Assembly (NCBI RefSeq): GCF_001613385.1 | Contig: NZ_BDCG01000002.1 | Span: 186,001-250,000, forward strand | Source of the DNA: Nocardia flavorosea NBRC 108225 | GTDB taxonomy: Bacteria > Actinomycetota > Actinomycetes > Mycobacteriales > Mycobacteriaceae | Direction: 5' to 3' | Length of the DNA stretch: 64,000 bases | Shown: positions 12,001-27,000 of the stretch, piece after piece | How the letters are laid out: each line of letters begins with the position of its first letter | Numbering within the stretch: position 1 is the stretch's first letter | Notes under the pieces: generated by a model | The model's input: the letters and a program-made list of their open reading frames with translations, nothing else | Database searches by the model: none | What the model was told of the DNA's origin: nothing | Program-made: the position numbers and the translations under genes

Positions 12001-15000
12001 AATCCGAACGCCACCGATACCCGCCAAACGGATGTCGTACTCGAATTGGGTGGTTCCCTGCCAATCGAGTGCCCCATCGGATCCCGTTGTCACCATGAAG
12101 CTGACAAGTTCCGAGCCACGCCCGGCGGTGATCTCGACACCGACGGTGTTCTTCGCTATTCGGATCGGCGTCACCCCGGCGGCCAGGCAGGTTTCGACCA
12201 GGTAGACGATATCGTCCGCGACGAATCGGTCCAGTTCTTCCCGTAACTCATCGATATTGCCGACCGGCGCCGTCTCCTCCGCGGAACCGTCACCGAATTC
12301 GACGAGCTCTACGGTCCCGGGCATGATCACCCGCGAAGGGGATTCCCCGTACGGCTCGCCGAAAAGCCGCATGTAGTCGTCCATCTCACCGAGTGAGGAG
12401 GTGGCCACGTCAGGGCGGGGTTCCACCGGCTCCGGGGCGCGCGCCGGCGCAGACCCGCCGGCGGGCACGCCCTCCGCTATCCGACCCGAGGTGTCGGCGC
12501 CGGCATCGTCGAACTCGAACCACAGCGTGGTCGGAACCCGCCGTTTCCCGGCCCACTCGGTCCCGTTCCACCCGGACCTGTGCGCCAGCGCCGACATGAG
12601 CCGCAGGACAGTACTTTCCGGCGGCCCGCCTCCGGTAACGGTGACTCGCACCAGCCCCTGGGCACGTTCGGCTCGCACCGTGCCCTCACCTCCAGCAGGC
12701 AGATGCTCGACCAACTCATTCACCAGCAGGGCAATCGGTTCCGCATGCCTGGCGGCCTCGGCAGTACCGAGCAACGCGCAGATATCCGCCACAACCGACG
12801 TCGTGCCCTCGGTGTCCCCCCACTGAACGGGTGCCGACACTTCGCCGATGATCTCTGCACCGTCCACATATCGTGTTCCGTCCACTCCATGGGTCACGAC
12901 GAAGCCTTCGGCGAACTTGACGCGACCGGTTGCAGACGCGGCGGGCCACGCTCCCGCATCTCCGTAGCGGAATTCCACCGGAAACTCGAGCTCGGCGAGT
13001 TCCCGCAGTACCGCGGACTTCCGCAGCTGCGAAGTCAACGCACGTACCAGGTCGGCTTCCGAATCCGCCGCGGTCCCCGCGATCACCAGGCGGCCCCGCG
13101 CGGCTTCCAGGTCATCTGTCGCATTACCCGTTGTGAACAGCACTCTCGGTGCTGGTCCCGCGCTTGCGACATCAACCGGTAGGTGCTGCGCTGCGCCGGA
13201 ATCGGTCAATGGGGAAAGAAGAGCTCTCACGACATCGAATCGAAGGGCGGACAACTCGTCTTCGCCGACTCTGAGCTGTTCGGCAACAATATGGCTCAGT
13301 TTGCCCTCGACGATCCCGGTGGACCAATAGCGGTATTCGAGGCGGGTGGTCAATCGTTCGTACCACGTGTCGAAATAGCCCGGAGCATCGCGTTCGACCG
13401 CGGCGATCACGCCAGTTACCGCGTCGGCATCGGACTCGTCGCGCAACAGCTGCGCGGCACCGTGCAGTACCTGCGCGCGGGCGCGAGCAGCCTCGTCCGG
13501 CGTAATGGACCGGGCTTCGGCAATCCGGTCGTCCGTGGCTCCCGCCAGCAACAGCTCGAGGACTTCTCGATCTTCCTCGGACAGATCGCCCAGCGCCCGA
13601 TCCCAGCGATTGTCCCCTCGTTCCAGACTGTGGGCAACGATCTGCTCATCGAGATGCTCTGGGCTCTTCGACGCCGTCAGCATATGCGCCAACTGAACAA
13701 TGGTGGCGGAGGCTGCTTCTTCCGGCACCTCTCCCCGTAGCCAGGATTCCGCCGTCAGCCGATGGTCGCCGGGTAGCGACAGCACAGCCGACCGCACCAC
13801 CTTCGGCAGCGCCTGGACTGCAGTACGGACCAGCGATACCGCCGCCGCGTGCTCACGCCGGGCCGCACTTCCGGTCGCCGGCAACTCGGTTTCGGCGTCA
13901 GTGTCCCCATTACTCGGCCGAGGTGTCGAATCTTGGTCGAGGCCGGCAGTGGACTCCCCGCTGAACCGGCAAATGGTCCACTCATTCCCGAACGCAACGG
14001 CGATACCGACGTAGGTCACACTGCCGAACCCCGGTTCCAGCTCCGAAAGGTCGTCCGTTCCGAATTTCGGAGTGACGTGCGCCTTCCAATCGTTTTCGTC
14101 GAATGGTTCCGGTTGTACAGTCAGCCCACTTTCAGCGAGCAGACCGATGACCGCGGTACGCAACTCCTGCAGCTCGCCGGTCTCGTCGGCGACCTTGTAG
14201 ACAATGCACTCGGACTCTCGACCCCGGCTGAATACGTCCCCCTCGCTTGTGTGTGCGTGGATCGGCCTGAACCGCGCGGCCAGGGTTTCGACGATCTCGC
14301 GCAGCTGCGCCTTCTGCTCCTCATCCCAATCAGTGGCCATACCAAGCCCTCTGAGGGTCGTATGCAGCTTGTCGGCTGGAAGCGCCTGCTCGCCGACAAC
14401 GGCGAGACGTCCAGTATCGGAATCAGCAATGACCAACGCGATCATCGCGCCGGCACGCGCGCGGTCGAGCGCGGTCGTCGGCGCGGTGCCTGCGGGCTCC
14501 GACCGAGCGTCGGGTTCGTCGTCCTCGCGGGCCGCGAATCGCGCAGACCAGTCCTGACCGGCGACTTCGACGACGAGGGAGCGTGCGCCGGCAGGGCCTT
14601 CGATGCGCACCGACACATCCAGGTCGGAGTCGTTCAAGTGGTCGTACGCGACGGCTGCCATCCACGATTGCAGGTCATCGATCGCGCTGACATGGCTGGT
14701 GTGCGTGTGTATGCGGCCCCGGCTGGGCTCTTCGGTCGTGGTGACGGCGCGATCGGGCCACACGGCTTTCAGGTCACCGAGCCACAGCCACAACTCACTC
14801 CACCGATCGACGGCACCGCGGCGCACGTTCCACTGTCCGTGCATCGCGCCGTCGGCGCCGGGCGACAGGACCGGTGTCATGGTGACGGCAATGGCCAGCA
14901 TCGCGTCGAAGCGCTCCACCCGATCCTGCTGGTTTGCCGCTTCGGCCTCGTGGCAGAGCCGCAGCACCGTCGGGATGCATTGGCCTCCCGAAATATCCAA

Positions 15001-18000
15001 CTCCGCCAGGGTAATCCCGTTCAGCACCGCAAGCTCGGCAAGCCGTTCGACCGCGGCGCGGAGCCGGTCGGCGGGATAGTCGCCCTGCACCCCGGCCCGG
15101 ATCGCCTGCCGCCGCGCCGCTTCGGCGATGTCTTCGTCGTAACGCCGTCCCGCGTCGTGCGCCGGGCCCGGGGATTTGCCGTTGGGGTCGACGCTCCCGC
15201 TTGCTTTCGACCTCAGCGCCTTCAGTACCTCGGCGCGGTGGTGCTCAGCATGTCGCAGGCGCAGTTCCGCTGCGCGCAACGCGATCACCTGCCGGAACGG
15301 GTCATCGGAGTCGGAATCGACGTCGCCGATCGCATCGGCGGATTCGGCGGCCATCGCGGCCACGGCCGCAGCGAGAGTCGCTGTGTCGGTCAGATGGACC
15401 GCGTAGCGGAGAAGCTCGGCGATATCGGCGGTCAGATCGTATTCGTTGCCGTAGTCATCGTCGGCGAAGTCATTGCTGCGGTAGACATCGACGTCGGCGG
15501 GCGCGTGTATTATCGCGTCCACCTCGTGCAACGCGCCGACCAAGCTCCGCGCCAGCCTGAAGTCGCTATCCCGCAACCGTACCTGCAATGCACGATATTC
15601 GGCGCGTCGCGCCGACAACTCGTGGTCGGCCGCATCAACGGCCGGCCACAGGTCACCCAGGGTCGTCGGAATTTCCGGCTCCGACGCCTCGGCCCCCATC
15701 CGCTGCTTGGCCGCATTCAGAGCACGATTGAAGTCCCTGACCTCCGACGGCGGATGCGAGCCTTCGGACTCGCGCTCGACGTGATAGTCGACCCGCCGCG
15801 GCCGGACGCCGTCGACAGCGACCGCCAACTCCAGTCCCCCGGGAGCGTCCGGATCCATGATCATAGTGAGCCTGCTGTCACGCCCGACCGCGGCGGCCAG
15901 CGCTTCCCGCGACTGCGACCGCGAAGGGTGTCCGACGCCGATGCCGCGACCGGCCTCGAACGTCGTCAGTGCGCGGTGCCCCACCCCGACCCACGCCAGA
16001 TATTGTGCACCACAGTCGATCTCCACGGACGGCACGCACACGCCGACGCTGCAATCCACCGTCAGCGTCAGGGAATTACCGTGATCATCGACCACATCGA
16101 TCCGCAGCGTGAACTCGTCTGTCTTACCGGTCAATTCGACTGTGGTGCGACACGACGATCCAATCCGCAGCGCCTCGGACACCACGGTCATAACGCTGGT
16201 CGCGACTCCACGGAACTGGCCCCGCCCCAATAGTCCCGCAAGGTGCCTGGTGGCGGAATCGGCCTCGTCCGGGCGGAATTCGCGGGTCGCGCCGAATTCC
16301 ATTCGCGCGCCCTCGATATCGCGAACGGGAACCGGCTCAGGTGTGTGCGCCGGCCAGGCGGACGTGCTGGACACCAGACCGGGGAGCCGCTCCGCAAAGC
16401 CCCGGAGCACGGCCACGCGCAGCTCGTCCGAAGTCAGCGATCCGTCACACAGGTCCCGGTCGAGAGTGAACCAGCTCCCCTGGTCACCGCCGACAATTCC
16501 CTCGCTGCCGGGAATCCGGACCCCGCGCAATGGCCCGTAGGCGGTCGACAGCTCGGCCACAGTCTGGGCGGCCACCCGCAGCGCCGCCGGGTCCAGGCGC
16601 TCATCACCGAATCCGACGGCGCGGATTCCGTGATGGCGTAGCAGCTCGTCGGCGTCGATCTCCGCCGGTTCCAAGGCCACGGCACCGATCGTGGAACGCG
16701 TGGACGCCCCTTGGCAGTAGTAGACGTCGATGCCGGCGAGTACCAGCTCGCGCAGCTCGTGGTCGGAGGTCAGCAGGTACTGCAGCCGGCTCGGATGGCG
16801 GATGAACACAAGCCGGTCACCGTCGTCGGTGTGCACGATGCCGAGTTCATCGGAACCGCGCCAAGGCTCGATTTCGTGGGCTTCGAATGTGGTCTCGTAC
16901 ATCGGTCCGACGTCCAGGCCCTCGGTCCCGGTCAGTACGCGGCACGGCTTCCGGCCGGTCACGGTGACGTCGATGGCGGATCGGCCGGGCGCGTCGCCGA
17001 GCAGTTCGAAAGGGTCGCCGGGCAGTTCGAGCGGATGGCGCCGGTGGTCGGCGACCATGGCCAGCAGCTCGCCGAAATGCCGCCTCACGATGTCCTCGAG
17101 GTCGCCGTTTTCCGCATGGTAGCGCAGCTGTCCGTCGCTGAGGGTGAGCTCGTAACGCTCCAGGCCGGGCAGCAGTATCTCGATGTGCGTGGTGCCGTCG
17201 GTGTCCTGCCGCGCGGCCACGACCCCCGTGCCGTGGCCTACAGCCGCGCGCACCATCTCGGCCACCGAGGACAGGGTCTCGAGGTCGACTCCCCAGCCGC
17301 GCAGCGTCGTTCCCAGCTCTGATACGGCTCGAGTCTCCAGCGGCGCGGCCCACCGCTTCTCCGCGTCGGGCACAGCCTCGCCGAAGAGGTCGAGCTCGCA
17401 CATCCGGCATCTGGCCAGCCACATCTCGTCTTCGGCCTGTCGAACGGCCGCCTCCGACTCCCCGACGGCAACCACGGCATCGAACAGCGACGGTGGAAGG
17501 GCCTTGCCCGCGGGTCGAGCACCGTCTCCTGCCTGGGCCGACTGTATGGACCGCACCACCCGCGCCAGCGTCGTGGGATCCGCCCCCAGCTCACCTGCCA
17601 TCGCCACCAGCGCCGCGACCTGCTGCTGCGCCGCCGAGTGCGCCACACCCAGGAGCTCGCCCAACTGCCGGGTCAGTTCCTGGGCGCGCGCAAATCCAGG
17701 ACTGTCCACGGACGCGAGCAGCGCATCGTGCGCGGACCGAAGCTCCTCGAGACTTTCCCGTGCGGCGATGAAGTGGTCGTAGGGGTCAGCCGGGCGGGAA
17801 GGCGCGGCTTCCATCGTGGTCTCGGATGCTGCTGGGGGTTCGCCCATCGCGGCCGTGAAGTCGGCCCGCAGTGGGGCGGCGCCGGGATGGAGCATCGTGA
17901 TGGCGCGGCGGAGGGCCGGTTCGGCGGCGGCGAGGACGTGGGCATCGGTCGGGCGGTTCCAGAACAGGCCGTCCACCAGTACCCGGGCGTGCGGGTCGAG

Positions 18001-21000
18001 GTACCGCAGGGCCGTGAGCCACTGCTGTGTCGTCACCGTTTCCAAACCGCGTGTCCACAACCCGCCATAGGTCGCGGCCAGCCACCGGCCGAACTCGCCA
18101 GGGACGTCGGTCGGGACGTCGGTGAGGGGTTCGCTGTTGGCGGAGTCCTGATCCCCCCCATCCGACGGCGTACCCCGGCCGAACCCTTCCAACGGGTTCG
18201 CCGGACCGTATGCGGGATTGGGCGGCTCGCCTACCAACGGCGATGCCAACTCCGCCGCGGTGCAGCGCATCACCGTGAGCCGGCGCACCCCCGACCACTT
18301 CCGCGAAGCCTCGGCGAAATCGATCCCGGCACCCGTCGCCACCTCGATGTCGCCCGACAGCAGCGCCTCCACCTGCACATCGGTGAAATCATCCGTATCG
18401 ATGACCACCAGCCTCGGATCATCCGCGGTACCCACATTACGAACAACGACCAGGTGCGCAGTACCCCGTAACCCACCCGCCAACGCCCGGTAACCGTCCC
18501 GCGCGTAATCCGCGTCCTTGTCGCGCCGGTAATCCACGCCCGGTTTGTCCATTGCGAGCACCGCCCACGACCCCGGCTCATCTTTCAACGCCGCGACGGC
18601 GGCTTCGGCCGCGGCGGACTCGTCCTCGAACCACGCGACCGCCGCACCGTCAACCGCGGACTCATCCAGCTCCGCACTGCCCGGGAACTGCGCATCGCCC
18701 GCAGCAGAAGAGTCCTGCGCCGCGCCCACCAGGAACTGATCACCGGACCACCGCCAACCAGCCCGTTCCGCGAACCCCACCGAATCCGACCCGAATCGCC
18801 AGATATCGTCCGACAGCGCGGGTGCAGCCACCAGCGGACCCGCACCCGACCCAACCGCCTGCAGAGCCGCCATCACATGCAACGTCAATCCGGGACACCG
18901 CCCACGGCCCGACGACTTCGGAAGGCGGTCCGACAGACCATCGACATTTCCATCAGTATCGTCAGGTATCGACAGCAAATCTCCATCAGCTGTCCCGGCC
19001 TTATCGGCGGCGGCAGCCCGGATACGGGTGCCGGCCGGATCGACGGATTCCGATGCGCCTTCCGCGGGGTCGCTACCGGGCAGCCCTGCCGCACCGGCTG
19101 CTGCGGCAGCGCCGATACCCGCCTCACCGGTAGTCGGCAGATAGTTGCCGCCGGAGTCCGTTCCAGGCGGTGTGAGCTCAGGGGGCATGGGGCTCGAGTC
19201 GGAGTACAGCAAGCGCCAGAGGTCTGCCAGTTCCTGACGAAGATCCTTCTGCAGCGGTGAGGTACGGTCGGCGACCATTTGCTCCAGAACCTGCGCAACG
19301 CCTTCATTCAGCTGGAGGTCGCCGTTCATAACCTCGCCGATGACGTCGAGTGCGCCGTAGTCCTCGTTGGTTTCGTAGAACTCGCGGGTGAAGTTGCCGA
19401 TATCCGTGCCGTCGGTCTGGTCGATTTCCCACCAGGTCCGGGCCGATGACAACAGATCGGCTGCTATCGGCGCCAGCTGCCGGCGCATTTCCCGCTCGAT
19501 CCACCCGTCCTCGGTCATGCCTTCGGTCGGTGGCTGCCGTGTCACGGCCTCGGCTCGGCCGCGCGCCCTGGCGACGAGGGCAGGCAATAGCCACACGGCC
19601 TGCTCCGGTGAGTCGGTCAAGTGAGCCGGAACCAGGATCTCCTCGTCCTCGACATCGACGAAGCGTCCGATGTCACCGACGTGTTCAGCCGCCCTTAACG
19701 ATTCGGCATATCGGATAGTCCAGCCTGTATTCAGCAGTTCCGCGACACCGTCACGAAGCGAGTGCGACTTCTGCACCAACGCGTCGACCTCGGGACCGAG
19801 GCCGGTCCGCACCGTGATATCGAGCAGCCGGTACCACTCCTCGATGTAGTGGGCACTGTAATCCCGGTACCACACGCCGTGGTCCTCGAAATTGGACTCG
19901 TATGCCTGCTCGAAGTCCGCCATCAGGTGGTCGGTGACCAGTTTGCGGGCCTGTTCCAAGGTGATTTCCCCACGGACGACGCGGGCATAGGTGTCGTTCT
20001 CGAACGTGTTGTCCACCACAAGGCGGACGACGCCCTCACGGTCAGGGATCTGGCGCGCGTCGATATCGATTCCGGCGTTGACGAGGATCTCGTGGCGGGC
20101 TCGGGCGTGCACCAGATTCGCCTCGGCCTCATTCGTGAACTTCTTCCGCAGCTGGCGTTCGATCCAGTCCCGGAAGGATTCGCCGGCGCGCGGAAGATCA
20201 GCGGTAGTGTCGATCTGCACACCCGTGGCATGGCCGAGTTCGTGGGCCAGCACACCCGCCGAACTTCCGTTCAGCGCGCGCAGGTTGCCGTGCAGATTGA
20301 TGTCACCCACCACGTGCGCGCCAGCCGCACCGTCCGGCACATCACCATACTCGATCTCATAGCCCTCATCGAGCGCCCAATTCAGCCGACTCCACATGTC
20401 CGGCGACTTCTTTGCCAACTCCACCACATCCTGGCCGAGCGTGAAGAAACCGTCGGAACTGTCCGAACTGTCACCAGACGCACGGGTTAAAAGGAAGCCG
20501 GCAGAGATCTGCAACACCAACGCCCGAATGATGGTGCGGCGCTCCAGCGGCAGCTGCCACAACGAGCGGGTGCTGCCGGCCGAACCGGACGAGGGCACCC
20601 TCCCCCCGTCAGGTGCCAGGGAGAGCAAGTCGATATCGCCGGTAGCGTGGGCCGCCACCTCGTCGAAGCGGGCCATTATCGCTGCAAACCACGCGCCACG
20701 ACTGCGCTCTTCGAACTGTGATTGCAGCGGCGTGAGTGTGCTTCGGCAGGTGTCGACATCGGTTCGGCTCAACGGGTTGTCGACAAAAATCCGTCGACCG
20801 TGCTGGTCGGTAGCGGTGAATACACCATCCGGGTCACCATTCCCGGCGAGTGCGTTCACGAGCCCGGCCAGCAGGGCTTCCAGATCGTCGTGGTCGGGTG
20901 CCGTGAGAGTGCACAAAGCGTCGACCAACTGCCCGAACAGCACCTCGGCGTCGGCGTCATCGCCTAGAGAAACAGCCTCCGACCCACGGGCTGAGAATGC

Positions 21001-24000
21001 ATCATCGGGCGGGCCGCCATTCGTATCCGCCGAACCGGCGGCCACCCCCCCGTCTTCCTCGCCGGTGCCCACGCTGTTTTCGTGCTCGACGAGCAACGCA
21101 GCGACCGGCTCCCACCGCTGCTCTTTAACCAGGCCGGGCCAGCGCATCACCCGGCGCGCTGCCTTCAGCAGTTCCGACGTCGTCGGATGCTCCGGGAGGT
21201 CGATGAATCCCTGCAATGCGGCTGACATCCGGGTGGCCCAGTCGAGATCGCCGTCCGGCTCCGGCGGCTCCGGCCCGGACCCGAACCCATCGCTCGGCGT
21301 ACCGACCTCAGCGTCCGCAGGCGACGCACCTGCGCCCTCCATCAGCATCTCCCACGCATCGAGCGCATCGGCGGCAAACTCCCACCCTCTCGGGGACACC
21401 GAAGCACCCATAAGTCCGCGCACGCGTGTCAACAGCTGGTCGAAGCCGGCCAGCAGCTCCGGGTCGTCCCCAGTCGCTGCCACCGCAAGCTCGAACGCAG
21501 GCCGCAACCGCTCGACCTCGGCCTCGTAGTCGGCCAGCACATCAGCGATCGGCGACCACTGGTACCGCGTCAGCCCCTCCGTCAGCATCGCCTGGCGTGC
21601 GAAGTCGAGCAACTGCTCAGTGGACAGCTCGTCCACACCGTCCGCAAGCCCAGCCAGCCTCTCCGGGCGATCTCCCACCGGCCAATCCACCAACGGCCTC
21701 AACGCACTCTCCAGCCGCGCCCGAAAGCTCGCATTTCGATCGAAAGCGGTCGAGCCCAAAGCCCACAGGCTGCCGAGGCCCGGGCCGGCCTGCGGCTTGG
21801 TGTCCGGTGTTTCGGTCGGATTGTCCGGTTCACGGGCATCGCTGGGCCCACCGGCATCCTTGGATGGTTCGGTCAGCTCGCGTTCCAGCTCGGCCATCCT
21901 CGCGGAGGTTTGCTGCGCCTGCACCACGACAGGAGCCAACGCCTCGCGCTCCTCATCGGTGAACGGCCGCGACGCGTGTTCGGCCAGCGCCTCCATATCG
22001 ATCGGCCCGACCGTCAGCACCTCCGGATCTATCCACAGTTCCAAAGTGGCGACGGCTTCCCGCAGCTCCTTCGCCGCGTCCTCGCTGTCACCGACCACTC
22101 CCCCGAGGTCGTCGGTATCACCCAGGTACTCCGCCAGCAGATGCTCCGGCACCGACGGCACATCCCGCAACCGGGTAGACAAGGTGGTGAAATGCTCGGT
22201 GCGCCGACGATAATGATGGGATGCGAGCACCGCACGCTGGTAATAGGCGGCGAGTTCCTGGAGCTCAAGGAAACGCTCGGCTCCCTCCCTGTCCGCTGGC
22301 AGGTGCCGGGCCAGCGTCGCATCGACCTCGTCCGGCCCCAGCCCTTCCTCGATACCGAGGCGACGCGCTTCCGCCTCCATCTGCTGCTGCAGCCGAGAGC
22401 GTTTCGCCTCCTGTTTGCCCAACTCTTGGGCCGCCCGCCGCATCACGCGATCGACCCGTGCACTCGCCGCGGTATCACGGCCATGGCCGTCACCGGACCG
22501 GCCACCGCCCGAACGGCGAGCGGCGTCGGGCAACTGCCTGTTGAGTTCGCCCTCGCCGTCGTAGTACAGCGGCGACCAAGGATTGATACGACCGTCGTCA
22601 GGGCTTGTGGAGTGGGGGTCTTCAGGGTCGGTGGTGCCCGGTTGATCCATCGGCACCGAATGTTCGCCATCCGCGCCGCTTCGATCGTTCGCCGGGCTGT
22701 CGGAATGCGTCGGATCGGTGTGGGAGGGGTCGGACGAAGGTAGCCGAAGGTCGAACCGCTCCGTCTGCGGGCCGAAGGAGTGCGGCTCAACGATATTCGC
22801 TACGATGAGCCGACTCTTGTTCCCAAGCCATTCGCTTGCGACCCGCGTCCGGACCCGCTGACCGTTGTCGAGCAGGGATTTCAGACGTTCCAGCGCCGGA
22901 TGCTTCGGCCCGGCGCCGACCGGACCGCCCGTCAGCGCTTTCCAATGCGCATCCAGCCGATCCCGCCGGGCCGAGTCACGCAACCAACCCGACCAGTCGA
23001 TCTCGAACCAGCCCAAGAACCCGAGGTACACCACGTTCTCGGCCACACCATCGTGCTCAACCGTTACCGCCCACCACGGCCCGCGGCGGTATCCCTCATG
23101 CTCAAGCACCACCACGCCGACCTTGCCGCGGTCTCCATCCGCAACCGATAACACAAAGCTCGTGAGCAATGCCTGCACATCGGCCCCGAAGTTGCCTCTG
23201 GCGGCCGCCAGAGGCAACACGCTCGGTGCATCGCTAGCGTCCGCAACGTCCACAGCCTCCTGCTCAGAGGCCGGTTCACCCCGGGGGGTCGGCTGGTCGC
23301 CAGCGAACCCGGTGCGCTCATCACCCGAGCGCTCTGTCTCGGTAACGACGACGTTGTCCGCGCGTTCCGATGCTGCAGCGGTCGCTGCGTCGTCATCGGG
23401 TTCCGCTGCCGGCGTAGCCGAGACCTTCATACCGTCACGGCCCTGGGGCCGCGCGGAACCCTCCGACCTGTTGCGTCGCAACCTCGTGTGCTCGAACGTC
23501 GGCTCACCGTCCTCGCCGGTGCCGACTTTCAGCTCGTTCCAGATGAAACCGGTTTCGCTGTCGACGAATTCGAGTCGCACTCGAGTACCGTCGAGACTGT
23601 TGGTGACAAACCGCACATTCTGTGTGCCGTGGCTGTGCAGAGCGTGGCGCACCTGCTTGTTCAGGAAGTCGGCAAGTTCGGCGTGAACACGCCGCCTGTC
23701 CTCCGCTGTGAAGCCCTTCTGGGCGAGCAGCTCGTCCAGCTCGTCACCGAACTGGTCCAGGGCAGCTTTGTAGAACCTCGATATCGTGAGGTCGAGTGCC
23801 TCCTCGAAAATCTCATAGGGAATCTTATCCGGCCACCTGCCTCGTTTCGGCCTATCGCCGCGCAGGTCCACCGGCAGCAGACCCGACACTCTCTGAATCG
23901 CCTGCTGTTCCAGCAGTTCTACTGCCTTCATCGACAGGCCCATATCGACCGCAATGGCGGCCGGTGACTGACGATCGAGGAACCTGCGCCGCGCGAATTC

Positions 24001-27000
24001 GACGATATGCCCGGTGAACGCGCGCTCCTTGCTTGCACTCGGTTGATGGATGGCCTGGTTCTCGAGTTCATCGATGACCGCACGCAGCCGGGAAACGTTC
24101 TCCGATTCGGCGGCATCCCACAGCGCTGTCCCGTACCTGCCGAGCACCTCGGGGGGGCGCCCAGGAGTAAGAGCTACCGCATAACGCTGGGCCGCTGAGG
24201 CGAGAAGGGGATCCGGGATGCTCAGCCGTCCCTGAAGCGCGGCATCAACCACCGCTTTCTGCTGCTGCTCCAGCGCCCCACGGGCGCGCTCCCACGCTTC
24301 TCGTTCCGCACCGTCGAAAGCCCGGAGTACCGGGTTCTTCTCGCGCTCCTTCTTGGGAATCTTGCCTTTCGCATCCGAAATCCCTTCCGCCATCGCATAC
24401 GCATTGGTGATCGTCTCCGCCAATTTCGCGAAGGTCACGGGCCGGCCCTGTGGCTTGTCACTGATGGCCGACGGAGGATCGCCGCTCTCGGGGTCGCCGG
24501 CACGCCGGGAAGTTCCCCTGCCCGAATCGTCCGGATGAGGGGCACTATCATCACCGGGCTCATCGCCGGGGATGTTGGCGCCCGATGCTTCCCCGGAACC
24601 GTCGGATCCCGGGGCCTGCTCGTCAGCGCCATCCATGGCAGGGGCCGAAGGGGCGGCAGGAACGCTCGGCGCCGACGCCGCAGGGTCGGCGACCGTCCGC
24701 AGTGAGTGTGGGCCTGCCTCGCAATCGACAGTGACCGCATAGCCATATGGACCTCCCCTCCCAGTTCCGTCCGTACCCAGCGGCTTCTGACTGAATGGCA
24801 CCCCCAAATCCATCAGATCCCACATCGTCCCCAGATCCAGCCGCTGGCCCGCCGGCTTCCCAACGCTGCCGGTCTTGATTTGCACAAACATCGGTAGCGA
24901 TCCGGACACCGTGTTCGACAGCACAATCAGTGAGTCTTCGTCCACCGAGCGGTTCAGCAGCAGATTCAGCGCCCGCAGCCCCGGGCTTTCCAACCCGGCA
25001 TTCACTTCCACCGCCAGCAGTTTCGCGCAATTCTCCGCGACACTCTGCCAAACCGTGTTACCCGCCTGGCTGCGTACCTGGGCATGGGAACGGATACCGG
25101 AGTTCGCTGCCTCGGCGATCTCCACCGTCAGTGAGTTGCCCTCCGGAGCATCGGTTACTGTTGCGGTCAGCCGCCATCCATCGTCGTCCACCTTCACCTC
25201 GGACGTGAAAGACGGTGTTTGTGCTTCCTGCACGGCACTCGCCACCATGTCGATGGCCAGCGAAGCACTGCTGGGAAGCTCGAGTTCGGCCACTTGCGCG
25301 CGCAACAGCGGCAAGATGGATTCCCGTTGATCGGGTCCGAGCTCGAACATCGGGCCCGGCCGGGCAGTCGCGCTGGGTTCACCTAGTTCTGCCCGGATGA
25401 CTCCGAATGCTGATTCGACAACCCGCTGCACCGAATCGATGTCGGTCAGATCATCGATTTCGATCGTGATCCACCCGGGCCGGTCGTCCACGGTTCGCCA
25501 TCCGGAGCGTACGAAACGAATGCCCTCGACCACGACCTCCGGATACCTGAGACACAGTTCTCCGGACACCCGCTGAACTTCGGCTTCGATACCCGGCGCC
25601 GGACTCGGTCCGCGTACCGGTAGCTCAACTGCAACATCCTGCGCGGTGCCGTCACCATCCTGCTCCTCGGCAACCGAAGCGCCATCCCGCCGCGGCACAC
25701 CGTGCGTATCCGACCTGTCTGGCGGATCCATCGGCATATCCCGACGTCCCGCGGGCCGGTTCAACGGGCCCCGGAACAACTCCGGGTCCTGTCCCTCGGC
25801 CAACCTGTACACCGGCAGACCGTCCTCGGTATGCGAAACGACAGTCACCCAATTCTCGCCGGGAAGTGTCGGATAATCCTTGAGATCGATCTCAAATTCC
25901 GACGGGTCGCGCGTCCCCTCGTGAATTTCGGCCATTATTTCCTCGGTAATCCGAGGATCCGTCGGATCGAACAGCCTCAGGCGCTCTTGACCGTCGGCGC
26001 CTACAACATTGCGCACGATGACGATATGCGCATCGGCATCACCCAGCGTCTCATTACGGACCGACTCGATCGCAATCTCGAACCACGCATTGGGATGCCC
26101 ATATAACCCCGCGGCAGCAGCCTTCAAATTCGGATATACAGCCGGATCCCAATCAGACTGTCCCTGCCGCGCGTAGTGCACACCCCACGCACCACCAGGC
26201 CCCGCCGTACCCGAAGGCAGAGCCGCCCGGCGTTCCAACTCCGCACGCAGCTCCGAACCCTCCGGAGCCCGAGCAGCCGCCGCGCGAAGATGAAACCGCC
26301 GAATAACCTGCGTCCGAGCAGCGCACTTTTCGAACTCCTCCGACGAATCGCGCCCCAGCAACCGCGCCCGCCACGCCTGCGCCACGGGGGCATTTTCGTC
26401 CTGTTCGTCGGCACCATCCGTGGAAGGTACCGAAGCGGCGGCGGGCACGATCGGGGCTCTAGCCTCGGAGCCGGTGACCGCCGGCAGTGAGGGTGTGTTG
26501 GAACCATCCGATGTCGCTGCGATATGGCTGGTCAGCACCTCACGAACAGCCCGCGACATCAACCCGCCAGGCGGCAGTGTGTTCGTATCGAGGCCTGCGG
26601 ACACCTCCTCCGGTTGCGGCGCACCGTCGGACACGACAACTCGGGCCATCCCGTCGAGCGCGCCGGAAGAATCCAGCGCAGGCAGATACGTGGCCTCCTC
26701 ACCGAGGAGAACTAATGTCGTTTGTGGTTCGAAAAGCAAACCGTCTCGAACACCGCGGCGGCCCGCGAGGCGCTTTCCGTGTTGCAACGACCTGCCCGCC
26801 GGCGACGCAGTGGCACTCGGGTACCAGCTCGGCCGGAGAGCAGCGGGCAACGGCGCGTGCAACGTGACCACGACCTGGTCGGAACCGAGACGTTCCTCGA
26901 GTTCCCGGTGCAGCAGCGGCAACGTCAGCGCCGTCTCCTCGACCGTCTCCCACGAGGTGTCCTGCGGTAGGACGATCTCCACATGATTTGTACCCGAGTC

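Noticed and set aside
13849..16233. 794-codon open frame on the plus strand
   Set aside because: It lies antisense to the giant gene in the frame that high-GC coding leaves open. Its translation is Arg/His/Gly-rich with no domain and no ribosome site.
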